Counted from the stretch's first letter, positions 45,863 to 57,769 are shown. The stretch: 64,000 bases of DNA from Cordia subcordata (GCA_028554755.1 JAPTOF010000007.1:17097001-17161000), one strand, 5' to 3'. Notes: generated by a model not told the origin, from the sequence alone. Numbers and translations are program-made.

Positions 45863-45984
45863 TCAGCTGGTCGACTGGCTGGTCGCGGGGGGTCGACCGG
45901 TCGGGTCAGAGAGCTCATTAAAAATTTCTTTTCAGCCAAACGCTTAAGGCATCATTCGGTCGACCGGCTTGGTCAGAAAGTGCA
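45863..45984 (-). repeat. Palindrome cluster between pol and the extra ORF (Copia 3)
   Basis: Contains CAGCTGGTCGACTGGCTG, GGGTCGACCGGTCGGG and TTCGGTCGACCGGCTTGG within 120 bp. It lies between the RNase H stop and the extra ORF, near the latter's presumed leader. Confidence 0.7.
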
Positions 45985-46035
45985 TAAATTGCTTATTCTC
46001 CATACCCAAGCCACATAAACACATATATATGCAAT

Positions 46036-49000
46036 TTAACCACATTTTATCATTCCAATCTCTCTCCTAATCTTGCAAAATTGATCTTCATTCAAAGGTT
46101 TAGTAAAAATATCAGCAACTTGATGTAAACTATCAACAAATTCAAGAATTATATCACTTTTTTGTACATGATCTCTAATGAAATGGTGCCTAATCTCAAT
46201 ATGCTTAGTTCTTGAGTGTTGAATTGGGTTTTTAGTAAGATTAATTGCACTAGTATTATCACAATATATAGGAATATGATCATACTTCAATCCATAATCA
46301 AGAAAATTTTGTTTCATCCACAAAATTTGAGCCACACAACTACCAGCTGCAATATATTCAGCTTCGGTGGTAGAAATAGCAACGTTATTTTGTTTCCTAC
46401 AAGACCAAGATACTAAGGAATGTCCTAGAAATTGGCATGTTCCACTAGTGCTCTTACGATCTACTTTGCAACCAGCATAGTCAGCATCAGAAAAACCACA
46501 TAGATTAAATGATGTTCCTTTAGCATACCAAAGCCCTAAATTAATTGCTCCCTTAAGATATCTAATTATTTTTTTTACAGATGTTTAGTGAATTTCCTTA
46601 AGATTGGATTGAAATCTAGCACATAAGCACATTGAGAACATGATATCGGGTCTAGAGGCAGTTAAATATAATAGGCTACCGATCATACCTCTATATTTCT
46701 TCTCGTCTACTGATTTACCTTTCTCATCTTTATCTAGCTTTGTTGAGGGGCTCATGGGAGTTCCAATCTCCTTTGCATCTTCAAGTCCGAATTTCTTGAT
46801 GATTTCCTTGGTGTATTTTGGGTTGATTTATGAAGATCCCCTCTTTTGCTTGTTTGATTTGGAGTCCGAGGAAGAAAGTTAATTCTCCTATCATGCTCAT
46901 CTCGAACTCCTTGTGCATGCACTTTGAAAAATTCTCACACAAGAAAACATTAGTAGCACCAAAAATTATATCATCTACATAGATTTGGACAAGTAGAATG
47001 TCATTGTCTTTTCTTTTGATAAATAGGGTTGAATCAAGTTTTTCTCTCCCAAAATTGTTTTCTACCAAAAATCTACTAAGTCTTTCATACCAAGCTCTAG
47101 GAGCTTGCTTTAAGGCATATAAATCCTTTTCTAGTTTAAAAACATGATTAGGAAAGCATGAATCTTCAAAACCGGGGGGTTGTTCAACATAAACTTCTTC
47201 TTCAATGAATCCATTTAAAAATGCACTTTCACATCCATTTGATAAAGCTTAAAGTCCATGTGACATGCAAATGCAAGTAACATACGAATGGATTCAAGTC
47301 TAGCTACAGGAGCATAAGTTTCATCATAATCAATTCCTTCTTCTTGATTATATCCTTGTGCAACTAGTCTAGCCTTATTCCTAGTCACTATTCCGGCTTC
47401 ATCTAGTTTGTTTCTGAATACCCATTTGGTTCCTATTACCGGTCTATCTTTAGGTCTTTCCACTAGCTTCCAAACTTTATTTCTCTCAAATTGATTGAGT
47501 TCTTCTTGCATGGCCATTATCCAATTTTCATCTAGTAGAGCTTCTTTTACATTTTTGGGTTCAATATGAGAAATAAATGCATGATGCTCACAAAAAGTAC
47601 TAATATTACGCCTAGTTCTTACACCTTCATTTGGATTACCGAGAATAAGATCTTGAGGATGGTTTCTCACGAACTTCTAACTCTTTGGTAGATCTTCATG
47701 AGGTTTTTTTGTTTCATCATCTTTGTTTGAGTAATGTTTGATTTCCTCATTTGCTTGAGACCTTCTTTCTTGAAGTTCTTCTTCTTGCTTCGTTGGTTTT
47801 TCTTTGTCTTTTGGAATTGGATCTTCAAGTGTTGTCTTTTTCAAAAGATAACCTACATCATCAATTTCCTTTCTCAGCTCAAATGGATTAGTCTCATCAA
47901 ATGTAACATGTATTGATTCTTCTACAACAAGAGTTCTTTTATTATATACCCTATATGCTTTGCTTTTTGTGGAATAACCTAAGAATATTCCTTCATCAGA
48001 TTTAGCATCAAATTTTCTTAAGTGGTCCTTAGTGTTTAGAATAAAACATTTACAACCAAACACCTTGAAGTATGATATTTTAGGTGTTTTGCCATGCCAT
48101 AATTCATATGAAGTTTTATTTAAGATAGGTCTAATCAATACTCTATTTTGCATATAGCATGCAGTATGTATGGCTTCACTCTAAAAATATGTTGGCAAGT
48201 TGTGTTCTTTTAGCATAGTCCTTGCCATTTCTTGTAATGTACGATTCTTTCTCTCTACTACCCCATTTTGTTGAGGAGTGCGAAGGGCAGAAAAGTTATG
48301 CTCAATGCCATGTTCATCACAGAAATTTATAAAAGAAGTATTCATATATTCAGTGCCATTATCACTACGGATGCAAGTTATAAAATAGCCTTTCTCATTT
48401 TGCACTTTTCTACACAATCTTGCAAATTCATTGAAGGCATCATTTTTATGTGTAAGAAACATGACCCATGTAAATCTAGTGTAATCATCAACTACAACGA
48501 ATGTATACCTAGATTCTCCTAAGCTTGCCACATCAATAGGTCCAAACAAATTCATATGTAGCAGCTGTAATGCCCCATTTGTTGAAACTTTATTTAGGGG
48601 TTTGAAGGATGTCTTATGTTGTTTTCCTAATTGACAGGCATCACAAATTTTATCTTTTTCAAATTTTAGTTTTGGTAGATCTCTAACTAGATCATGCTTT
48701 GATAAATCATTCAATAAACTCATGCTAGCATGTCCTAATCTTCTATGCCATAACCAAGCATTTTCATGCACAACGGACAAGCATTTAACATGTTGACATA
48801 TAAGTTGATCAATTTCAACAGTGTAAACATTTTCATTTCTCTTAGCTACAAATAACACATTATCATTTCCATATTCATATACAAGGCATTTAGAAGATTG
48901 AAAAACAACTTTATGACCTTTGTCACATAATTGACTAATGCTAAGTAGATTAAATTTTAGACCCTTCATAAGTAGGACATTGTGTATAGTAAGAGAGTTT

Positions 49001-50915
49001 TCGTTACCAGGGCTTCCTTTTCCAATAATTTTTCCTTTGCCATTGTCACCAAAGGTAACGTCTCCCCCTTTTGTCCTTTTTAATTTGTAGAAAAGTGAAG
49101 AGTTCCCCGTCATGTGCTTGGAACAACCACTATCCAAGATCCATTTTATTTTGCTTGAATTGCTTTCATTGCATACCTATACACATGAAATTCAAATGCA
49201 ATTCTTTATTTTGGGGTCCCCAACAACTTGGGTCCTTGACGTTAGTTTCAATTTTTGTTTTTGACCACCCATTTAGGTCTTAGCCAATACGGAACATGTG
49301 ATCCTTTATCACAAATTTTCTTGTAATAACAATGTGTAGATACATGTCCTTTCTTTTCATAATAGGTACAAACATCATTTGATTTTGGTGAAGAGGAGGA
49401 TTTAGAGGTAGAAGCCTTGACAAAATAGTTTTGAAATATTTTTGATTAATACTGGGTTTGTATCCTATACCACTCTTATCAAAAGATATTTTTTGACTTC
49501 CAAGAAGTTTTTCAAAATTTTCTTTGCCATTAGTAAATTTTTAAATAATTCCATTCAAATCCATATTTTTCTTTTTCAAATCTTTAACCTCCTTTTCAAT
49601 TTTTATAAAAATCCTCGGCATATGAATCATTTTCTTTTTCTAAGATATCTACTTTTTCAATAAGAGAGGCATTTTTCTTTTCCAAGATTTCCTTTTCATT
49701 AAGAACAAGTTTTAAACTTTTATGCATTTGCTTATTTTTTGCCAAAGCTAAGGATAAATCATCATGTAATTTAGCAAATGCATCTTTTAGTTCATCAAAA
49801 CTACATTCTTCTTCATCTTCTTCACTAGATGAATAATGAATAAATGGTGAAGGTGAAGATGGTATCTCTTCCTCATTGGCCGTGAGGCAAAAGTTGGCTA
49901 CCTCATGATACTCTTCCTCATCTTCTTTGGTTTCGGAGAAGTCCCACGTGGCCTTGAACGCCTTACCTTCCTTCTTCTTTGAAAGTTTAGGACAATTTGC
50001 TTTTATATGTCCCGACTTGTTGCAATTGAAGCACTTTAACTCATCTTTTGCATCTTTTATCTTTTTGAACTCCTTGCCTTCTTTTCCTTTCTTCTTCCAA
50101 TTTGTGTTGCTTGAAGAAGCCCCTTTCCTCATCTTTCTATATTTCATAAACCTTTTGAAATTTTGGGCTAGAAGTGCAATTTCTTCATCTTCCGGATCCT
50201 CATCATCATCGTCATCGTCACTTGATGGATATTTTGATGCAACGAAAGCAATGGACTTCTTTGCTTTCCTTTCTTCTTCTTCATGATCTTTTTATCTCAA
50301 GTTCATGAGTCATGAGTGACCCAATGAGCTCATTGAGCTCCAATGTATTCAAGTCCTTCGCTTCCTTTATTGCTGTGACTTTAGGTTGCCATGATGATGG
50401 CAAGCTCGTTAGCACTTTCCTTACCTTTTCTACATTGGAATAATCTTTACCAAGAGCTTTCAAACCATTAGTGATTTCAACAAATCTAGAAAATATTTGT
50501 TCAACATTTTCATTTGGAAGCATCTTGAATAATTCATATCTATATACAAGCATAGAAATCCTAGATTCTTTCACTTGGCTAATTCCTTCATAAGTTACTT
50601 CTAATTGATTCCAAAGTTCTTTAGCCGAAGTGCAACCCATTACTCTAGCAAATTCAGTGGCATTCATAGCATTAAATAAATAATGTAATGTTTTTGGATT
50701 TAACTCAAATAATTTAATATCTTCATCATTCCATTCATTTTTCGGTTTGGGTATTCTCCTATCACCCTCTAATTTTGTAGGTAAGGTGGGCCCATTTTCT
50801 ACGATTTTCCAGGCTTTATAGTCATGTGATTATATAAACACTTTATTCTCATTTTCCAAAATGCATAATTTGTTCCATCAAAAGGGGGTGTTTGTTTAAT
50901 AGAAATTTCCTCCAT
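46036..50915 (-). pseudogene. Copia element 3 gag-pol, broken in several places
   Basis: The gag ATG at 50913-50915 precedes a decayed N-terminus. An intact stretch (50281-50667) runs through NEVTYEG-type sequence (LEVTYEG) and SLPSSWQPKVTAIKEAKDLN. The zinc knuckle CFNCNKSGHIKANC is near 49990-50035, followed by a coiled coil (49600-49850). Protease/pre-integrase/integrase (48181-49137) has WIMDSGCSKHMTGN-type sequence, the HHCC finger HRRLGH...CDACQLGK, LLHMNLFGP in place of the usual HMDLFGP, RSDNGTEY and QQNGVVERKNR. A TAG at 48181 and a frameshift near 47215 interrupt the frame. The RT includes KWVFRNKLDEAG, ARLVAQGYNQEEG and YVDDIIFG (near 46960-46985). RNase H ends at 46036 with HSRTKHIEIRHHF and VADIFTKPL. 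Confidence 0.9.
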
Positions 50916-50961
50916 ATTTGCTAAAAATTCTACTAGTTGTTAGACTATATGTAGAACCCTA

Positions 50962-50973
50962 GCTCTTATACCA
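50962..50973 (-). promoter_or_regulatory. Primer-binding site of Copia element 3
   Basis: TGGTATAAGAGC on the minus strand, two bases after the LTR end CCCACA. It is one base away from the usual initiator-tRNA-Met complement TGGTATCAGAGC. Confidence 0.88.
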
Positions 50974-50975
50974 AT

Positions 50976-52293
50976 TGTGGGTGCAAATATCTTAAGAGGG
51001 GGGTGAATTAAGATATTAATACTAATTTTCGTTTTTAAAAATTTACAGAAAATTTACAACTTCTAACAATTAATATATCAAACACAAGATAAGCAAGGTA
51101 AGTAAGTATAAAAATAGAAGTGTAAAGAGAAGAGAAACAAACGATTTTAAAGTGGTTCGGCCAAGCCTACGTCCACCGTCCAAGGAAGCTCCTCTTAGGA
51201 CTTCAAAGATCTCCACTAAGATGCTTCTTCAAAACTTGGTGAAGCACAAACCAAATTCTTACAACCTCTTTGAAGCCTAACTTCAAAGAACCCAAGAGAT
51301 ATACTCTATAGGATTTCCCCACACTTTACAAGCTTTAATGAATAAATCTTACAAAGATTATAGCTCTTAAAGTGTGTATGTACTCAAGAATAAGAAAAGA
51401 TTGAATCTGAAATTTTCTTCAAGAAGAAGATGAATAAGCTCTTGAAAGCTCAAATATACTGCAAGAATGGCTCAAAGATGGATTGTATGATGATAAACAA
51501 TTTAGCACACTATTTTTTTTTTTCCTTTGGAATGTGTATTGAATGAGTATTTAAAGAGATTTAAGGGATAGGGATTTGGTAGGTGAAGAAAATTTGGGAT
51601 TTTTTACCAGAACGGTAATAAACGGCTAATGCATTTATTACAGCTCCCGTTCAGCCGGTCGACCGACTGGGTCTTCCGGCTATCCCTTTTTCTTCTCTGA
51701 CTAGGCCGGACGCCTTAGCCGGTCGACCGGCTAGGGGGTCCGGCTTTTCCTTCAACTTTCTGTTTTGGTCGGGCGACCCACCCACGTCAGCCGGTAGACC
51801 GGTTGAGGGGTCCGACCACTCCAGAATGTGAAGTAAAGGCAGAATTTTGCAGGAAAACATTTTATGTGCATTTTCACAACTCCAAATCATTTTGAATAAA
51901 TTTGTAAACACATGTTGTGAATTGAAACACCCCAAAAACTCATTTTATCTCTATGTGTGCATTCAAATACATTTTTGCATATGTTATATCAAATGTGCAA
52001 GACTTGAAAATTTTGCTATGAATAAGAAAAAGAAGGTTTGAGCCAAGTTCATACAATATATAGGCATTTCACAAAAGGAGCAAGAAGAAAAATAAATTCG
52101 GTACCCCTTATGGCTTCTCTTCTCCTCCTTATGCCTTCTCATCTTTTCTTTCTTCAAATAAGGCTTTTTGCACATTTTCATATCTTTCAAAGCTTCATAT
52201 TGATATCATCTCATTTTTACAAGAAGCTATTTAGTCAAATAATGCATATATATATTTTCATCATCAAAATCAATAATGAATATTTAGCTAACA
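50976..52293 (-). repeat. 5' LTR of Copia element 3
   Basis: 1318 bp. Ends TGTGGGTGC and GCTAACA on the plus strand. It carries the 18-bp perfect palindrome TAGCCGGTCGACCGGCTA at 51716-51733 and related motifs from 51650 to 51815. Confidence 0.93.
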
Positions 52294-52532
52294 TAATATA
52301 TCTGTTGCAATGTATCATCCCATCTAGGGTCACGATAGGATAAGTTAACCCTATCGATGGTCGGACGCAATCTTAGTTTTCTAATTACACGAGAAACAAA
52401 TTGATTGTAAGTTGTATCACGATGAATTTTGATTTTGCGTGGTATATTTGGACTTCTATAATCAAGACCGTAATCGGTCATTATTATGTGACCGCCGTAG
52501 TATAAAAGAACAGTAATATCGGTTGAATTCAT
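52294..52532 (-). pseudogene. MULE transposase, N-terminal piece
   Basis: ATG at 52530-52532, then LLYYGGHIIMTDYGLDYRSP and RPTIDRVNLSYRDPRWDD. This is the PB1-like N-terminal domain (VYYGGEI-type) of plant MURA proteins. The frame runs into the TAATA duplication and continues at 42955, so the two pieces were one gene before the Copia insertion. A TATA-like CTATATAAAC on the minus strand at about 52656-52665 is in a suitable promoter position, about 125 bases upstream. Confidence 0.85.
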
Positions 52533-52656
52533 TCTTTCAGGTGCTTTGGTAAAAACTTATACTAACAAATTGAATGAATTTGGTAGAAAGTTTATTTTGT
52601 AGAGAGTGGAATAATGGGTAACAGATTGAATGATCTGGTAGAGGAAGGGGTTGGGG

Positions 52657-52664
52657 TTTATATA
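52657..52664 (-). promoter_or_regulatory. TATA-like box of the MULE transposase gene
   Basis: TATATAAA on the minus strand in the GC-richer leader between the right terminal repeat and the transposase ATG. Inferred from position and motif only. Confidence 0.45.
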
Positions 52665-52915
52665 GGCAAAAAAACGCATTTTGGGAGTGCGATTTCTGAA
52701 ATTTCCCGTGACGTGAAGTGACTAAATCATGATTAATGGCAGGGAATATATTCCGGATACTGCAAACGCACTCCCAGAATGCGCTGCCAAGAATATTTTC
52801 TCTTTCCCGCAATCAAATCAAATATGGCAAGGTTGCAGGGAAAACCCAGAAAATGGGTTTTGGAAGTGCAGAAAGCACTCCTGGAGAGCGGTCCGTGTTC
52901 TGGGAAAGCGTTTCT

Positions 52916-52996
52916 AGTTTGAGTCATTTTTCAAAACTCTTTACGAATGGGGTTAATTTTGCATGCTATTTTAAAATTTAGATAAAAAAAAAATCC
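52916..52996 (-). repeat. MULE terminal inverted repeat, right
   Basis: Partner of 41352-41434. The outer end on the plus strand is AAAAAATCC, then the duplicated target GCTGCTATA. Confidence 0.9.
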
Positions 52997-53019
52997 GCTG
53001 CTATAGCTTGATTCTATCT

Positions 53020-53535
53020 TCATTGATTACTCCGTACACCCAGGCCCGATCCAAAAAAACCCCCATAACCTAATCTAAGCTCTTGCTCCACTAACCTAAT
53101 TAAAAGGAACCCGTTCCAAGGAAGAAAAAACAAACAACCCGAACTCAAAACCAAACGCGACCCACGAAGAAGTACCCAAGACCCACGGGTCTTACCTTCT
53201 TCTCCCATCTCCTTAACCTCAAGGACCTAACAAAACCCGCGACCCTGTCGGAACTTTTCTCCCAATCCTTCAACACCGCTTACGCCAAAACAATCCTCGT
53301 CCAATGTAGATTTCTCCGGTAGTAAGACATCTCCGATCTAATGGTAGAAACTCCAGCGGCCACCACCTTTTTTACGGCCGAACCTTGCTTCTCTCCAGCA
53401 ACACCTTTGCCGTTCACCAAACTCGACAAAAGAAGCACAGTTCAATTCCTTGCATGACGACAAACAAAACGATACCGAGCTCCGTTGATTTCATTGCTCT
53501 GATGAGAGGTTTCGAAGATGACAGCAACGGTAACT
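53020..53535 (+). pseudogene. GC-richer exon-like fragment of unknown origin
   Basis: This segment is clearly richer in G and C than its surroundings and reads like decayed coding sequence on the plus strand. One frame gives LLNLKDLTKPATLSELFSQS and ILVQCRF; another gives SSVDFIALMRGFEDDSNG. Stops interrupt all frames. I do not recognise the protein. It lies just outside the MULE target duplication, so it was not captured by that element. Confidence 0.35.
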
Positions 53536-53664
53536 CTTAAGGCCTTGTTTGGTTAAGCTTTATTTGATTTTGCGAAATTTCAAGTTAAGCTCTGTTTGGT
53601 TTATAGGGGATATTAAATTGAGTTTTAATTTTTCTTTTTCCCTTTATAACAAATTAAAACCTAT

Positions 53665-54015
53665 GCTCTAGATACCATTTTGTTAGGGAAAAATATACAA
53701 ACACAAGAAACACGAAAAGAAAAATGACATAAGAGAATTACATAGTTCGGTCTTAAAGCCTGCGTCTACGGGTAGCGGAGAACAATTCCACTATTGATCA
53801 GCGAATATTACAAGGCTCACACTCTTGTTTCTCTCTTACACATAATACAATGAGTATTCTCACATATTTATAGTGCACAGGTTTCCTAAAACCTATTGAG
53901 CAGAAAAGACAATCTATTAATTATGTGCTATTATTGTAACAAACTAATAAGGTAACTTGGTAATAACGCAATTTGTTATTCTTGTTGCAGAAGGATACGG
54001 CCATAATCAATAACA
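53665..54015 (-). mobile_element. Copia 5' LTR with primer-binding site (truncated element)
   Basis: On the minus strand the LTR runs from 54015 (TGTTATTGATTATGG) to 53681 (CCCTAACA), 335 bp. The primer-binding-site match TGGTATCTAGAGC follows at 53665-53677. A TATA-like CTATAAATATG on the minus strand is near 53855-53865. No gag or pol follows, so the element is truncated about 20 bases after its PBS. Confidence 0.7.
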
Positions 54016-54079
54016 CTTTTTCCTATTTTGCTTCTTAGGTGATAAGTAGCATAAATTTGGATAGTAATGAAAGATTAAC

Positions 54080-54305
54080 ATAGTGTTTGGAATCACTTGT
54101 GGTACAAAATTAATTTCATCTATAGATAAAATGAAATGAATTCCATGAGGATTTTCAAATAAATTCTCTTTGGATCTCTTTGGATCTATAAAATAATTTT
54201 AAATTATTTTAAATTATTTTTGTTGTTTACAAATCCAAATTGTGTTTAGAATATGTGTAGAATTAGAATTAATAATATATGTATATTTTACTTAAATATA
54301 AATAA

Positions 54306-54352
<47 letters not shown>

Positions 54353-54556
54353 AGATTTTTCTTTTATGAAATTGCAAATTCTACTTCTTGAGTTAGGATT
54401 TGAATATAGCTTGTGTAAATTCAAGATTTACAAAGCTTGGAATTCCAAATGAATTTTGTATTTTAAGAAAGTGCTACCAAACATAAGAAATTATATATAT
54501 AAATGATTTCCAAATTAGAAAAAGTTTATGGAATTCATTTGTTCAAACACACTATA
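54080..54556. mobile_element. Candidate MITE
   Basis: The ends ATAGTGTTTGGAATCA (left) and CTATAGTGTGTTTGAACA (minus strand, right) are loosely inverted. The interior holds a long (TA)n run. The target duplication is not clear. Confidence 0.4.
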
Positions 54557-54559
54557 GAG

Positions 54560-55960
54560 TGATGATTGGTGTTATAGAATACACAAAAATATATTTATAT
54601 TTTATCCTCATATCAATTAAAATAGTGTATATATCTATATTTACGTGCTAAAGAAATTATTTTATCATCAATATTTAATTTCTGCATTACACGAGTCATA
54701 AACTAGTATATTATCAATATAAAAGTTAAACCCCAATGAGCTCAAAAAATGATACCACATTAGCACCCATCTATTTGCCAAGTCATCATAAATTCTATTT
54801 TTAATATTATTACATTATTATAAATCTATACATTATAGTGTTTACTTACATTTATGCACCACTTCCTAATCTCATCATTGCAATGGAGTTATAAGATATT
54901 TAATTATATTTATGCACCATCTATGTATTTCTTTTTAATAAGTTTAAAGTAATAAAGTAAAAAAAAAAACTCATTAATTTAATTAATTTATGCATCATAT
55001 CCTAATTAAGAAATAAAAATAAGAATAAAAAAGCACTAGAATTATTTTTTATAGATATTTAGAAATAATAAAAAAAACATACGAAAACCTAAAAACAATA
55101 AAAAAAAATCACATCTATAAATATTTAAAAAACTAAAAAAACACACCGAACCTAAATAAACCAGTGCAAAGTATGTGGTATGAAAACACTCGTATATTAT
55201 AAAAGAGAATCCATGCCATATTAATCAATGCCACGTGTCATTATCTCATGCGATTCTTTTCCGCCTAAAAGAAATTATCTTCATCAAAATAATTTCTTAA
55301 TTTAATTAATTTATTCCCAATATATATTATATAAAGTAAAGTATATGCTTTTTCCGTCAATACCACATGTCCGTGCTATTTTATTGATGTCCGTGCTATT
55401 TTATTCAGCTAATATAGATCTCTCCTTAGAGAATACTATTAATATTGAAATCTACCGAATATTAAGTTTTGCAAAATATATTTATATTTTATCCTTACAT
55501 AAACTAAAAAAATATAACTAGTTATCAACATTAGATAAATACATTGTAAACACTCTTTCTCTTGTGTGTCACATGAGTTATACTCTAATTGTCTTAAGAA
55601 TATAGGCCTTTTTTGTTATTACGTACATGTGTTACTATAAATAATACCAAAATATGATTCTTGGTTGGTCCTAGCTAGCCTAAAATCTAGAACCTTACCG
55701 AAACAAAATTTTTAGTCCAATCCTAATTAATTAAAAATCAACAAGTCTTTTTAGGTTCGGTATAATTTTTTGGTCTGGTTCAAGAAACTTTATGAACACA
55801 AAACCATCTAACTTTTTTGTAACTTTTTTGGTACCGGACTAACTAATTTCACGTGGTTGTAGTGTATTCAATATAGAAATGCTATATTGTAGCCCATTAG
55901 TTCGGTAGCCCAAAAGTATATCAGCTGCATCTGTGTGTATGTATATATATAAGTTCTACT
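54560..55960. other. AT-rich intergenic sequence, no gene seen
   Basis: No supported gene. A possible Helitron-type terminus, CACGAGTCATAAACTAG followed by T, is at about 54691-54708. AT-rich sequence with TATATTATAAAAGAGAAT near 55193 is of a kind common at Helitron starts. Confidence 0.4.
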
Positions 55961-56056
55961 TCAACTGAGTTTTGTGTGCATTAGAGGTTGCCATATGAGC
56001 ATTTTCTTGTTTTTGTGGATGAGCAATGCATTAAAATATTTGTAAATAGGTACCAC

Positions 56057-56212
56057 CACTAGAAAACTTGTTTTTAGCAATTAAAAATTAGCAATCACTT
56101 GAAAACGATTGCTAAAATTTTAAGTTTAGTGACTGAATAAAAATCAGTCACAAAAAAAATTAGCAACTGCAAAATTGGTCACTAATGTGTAATCGCAGTC
56201 GCTAAAAATCTT
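56057..56212 (+). mobile_element. CACTA-type transposon end or small derivative
   Basis: Starts CACTAGAAAACTTG and contains TTAGCAATCACTTG, GATTGCTAAAATT, TAGTGACTGA and GCAGTCGCTAAAAAT, inverted and direct subterminal motifs typical of CACTA elements. It interrupts a segment duplicated at 57770-58045. Confidence 0.5.
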
Positions 56213-56277
56213 TGGAGATATGATATATACTATTAAGAAAAACAAGTTATTTTCAAGAAAAAGATGAATTCTAGACG

Positions 56278-56311
<34 letters not shown>

Positions 56312-56942
56312 TTTCGTTCTACTTCAAATGAGTTTGTGGGCATTAAAGGTTGCCATATGAGCATTTTCGTGTTTTTGTAGGATGATACATCAATACTCAT
56401 CTTTTATCTTTCGTGAAGTAATCTTTGCTTTTTCCTCTAGCCTAAAACCCTTGTTTTAGAAGTGGAAACAATTATTTTCTAAGAGTTTAAAATTAACTAT
56501 ACTTGATCGCATACGTATTAATGTTTCCATTGGGCTCCAATATGTGTCATGTAAATTATAAACAATGAAAGTAACCAAGAAAATTGAACGGATGTAGATT
56601 CTCATGTGCCAGAACTTTTCTAAGGCATGTTAAAAATTTAATTTTTTAGAATATATATATTAGTTTGATTTGCGAGTGAAAATTAAAATTTGATTTATTT
56701 GGTATCTTATTCTTTTATGATGGATTTAAAACCCATCATGATATTAAAATCTCACTTTCGGTCGTTTTCAGTAACCAAAAAAAAAAAAACAGTGTTCAAT
56801 AATTCATTTGCGAAAATTTCTTCGAAAATAACAGCAACTAGAAAAGTGTGATCAATGCTATACGTGTAAAGATCGCTGTGACGTGTAATGGTAAAAAGAC
56901 TACTACTTGTGAAAACTGACTGGTTTGAAAACCATCCATGAC

Positions 56943-57727
56943 ATGATGCAAAAGAAAACTCCCAAAAACTCTCTGTCATCTACAACTCTATTTCCATCAG
57001 AAGCAAAAATTTTTTCTGCCCTGGCCTTTGGCTGGTGGCCTTCCTTGTTTTTCTTGTCTCTTCTTTTCTTTTTCTCTTAGTTTTTTTATGTGTCATTGTT
57101 ATATTCTATGGTTGTATTGTGATTTTCTATCCCAAATTTTTTTTGTGGGATGACTTTTTACTAGATCTGAAATAATGACAATATATTTCAAAATCTTGGG
57201 TGCTTATTTAGTTTTCTTCGGATACAAATCTATGTGCTTCCTATCTAGATCCTCGCATTTATAGCTCAAGTTTGACCATCCTTGGTTTGTTTCCACCATG
57301 AATAGTGGCTTTGTTCTTACCAAAACAATTGTGTTGTTGGCTTTGGGGACTGGTTCAGCCATACTTATGTCCCTTCACTTGATGTTTGGGTTAGTGAGTT
57401 CTCTTCTCACTCTTTGTTGATGTAACTTTGATTTGTCACTTGTGTTGATGTTTTGAAGGTATTAGGATGGATATGTATCATGCCTTGTAAGAATATCATG
57501 TGAGCGTATTTGTACCTGTTTGGATTGCGACTAGTGATGCATATTTTTGCCAAATTTGATGCTGATGAAATATGTTGCTTACTCAACCGTTCTGGCTTTG
57601 TGATTGTTGTCCTAATTTTCGTTTTTTATTCCAATTGTTATATACTTTTTGTCCAAATTACTCTGGTCTAACTATGTAATTTTTATTTTATTAATGAAGT
57701 TTGTTTGTGACAAAAAAAAAAGGAAAA
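56943..57727 (+). mobile_element. 5'-truncated LINE-like retroposon with poly(A)
   Basis: 785 bp bounded by a 15-bp direct repeat, AAAACCATCCATGAC (56928-56942) and AAAACCATCCATAAC (57728-57742), one mismatch. The insert ends TTATTAATGAAGTTTGTTTGTGAC followed by an A-rich tail. A long target duplication plus a poly(A) tail indicates LINE-type target-primed insertion. No RT domain remains, so only the 3' untranslated part is present; a processed host transcript is an alternative. Confidence 0.72.
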
Positions 57728-57769
57728 AAAACCATCCATAACTTTATTCAGTAAACAAATATGTTTTGC

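Larger units (their letters stand above)
42956..52293 (-). mobile_element. Sirevirus-like Copia element 3, full length, youngest insertion
   Basis: A 9338-bp minus-strand element with two LTRs of about 1.3 kb (42956-44270 and 50976-52293) and a perfect 5-bp target duplication TAATA (42951-42955, 52294-52298). It has a primer-binding site TGGTATAAGAGC (50962-50973), gag-pol (46036-50915), an extra ORF (44706-45665) and a polypurine tract AAAAAGGGGGAGAT (44271-44284). The LTRs differ by only about nine changes in the first 230 bases by eye. Frameshifts and stops in gag, IN and RT show that it is no longer autonomous. The long LTR, two gag fingers and the extra 3' ORF fit the Sirevirus/Maximus lineage. 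Confidence 0.92.
41352..52996 (-). mobile_element. Mutator-like element (MULE) with nested Copia
   Basis: The ends are inverted repeats of about 82 bp (41352-41434 and 52916-52996) starting GGGATTTTTTTT / GGATTTTTTTTT. They are flanked by a perfect 9-bp target duplication GCTGCTATA (41343-41351 and 52997-53005), the Mutator hallmark. Removing the 9.3-kb Copia insertion leaves a 2.3-kb element holding a 3'-truncated MURA-type transposase gene. It is therefore non-autonomous even without the Copia. Confidence 0.92.
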
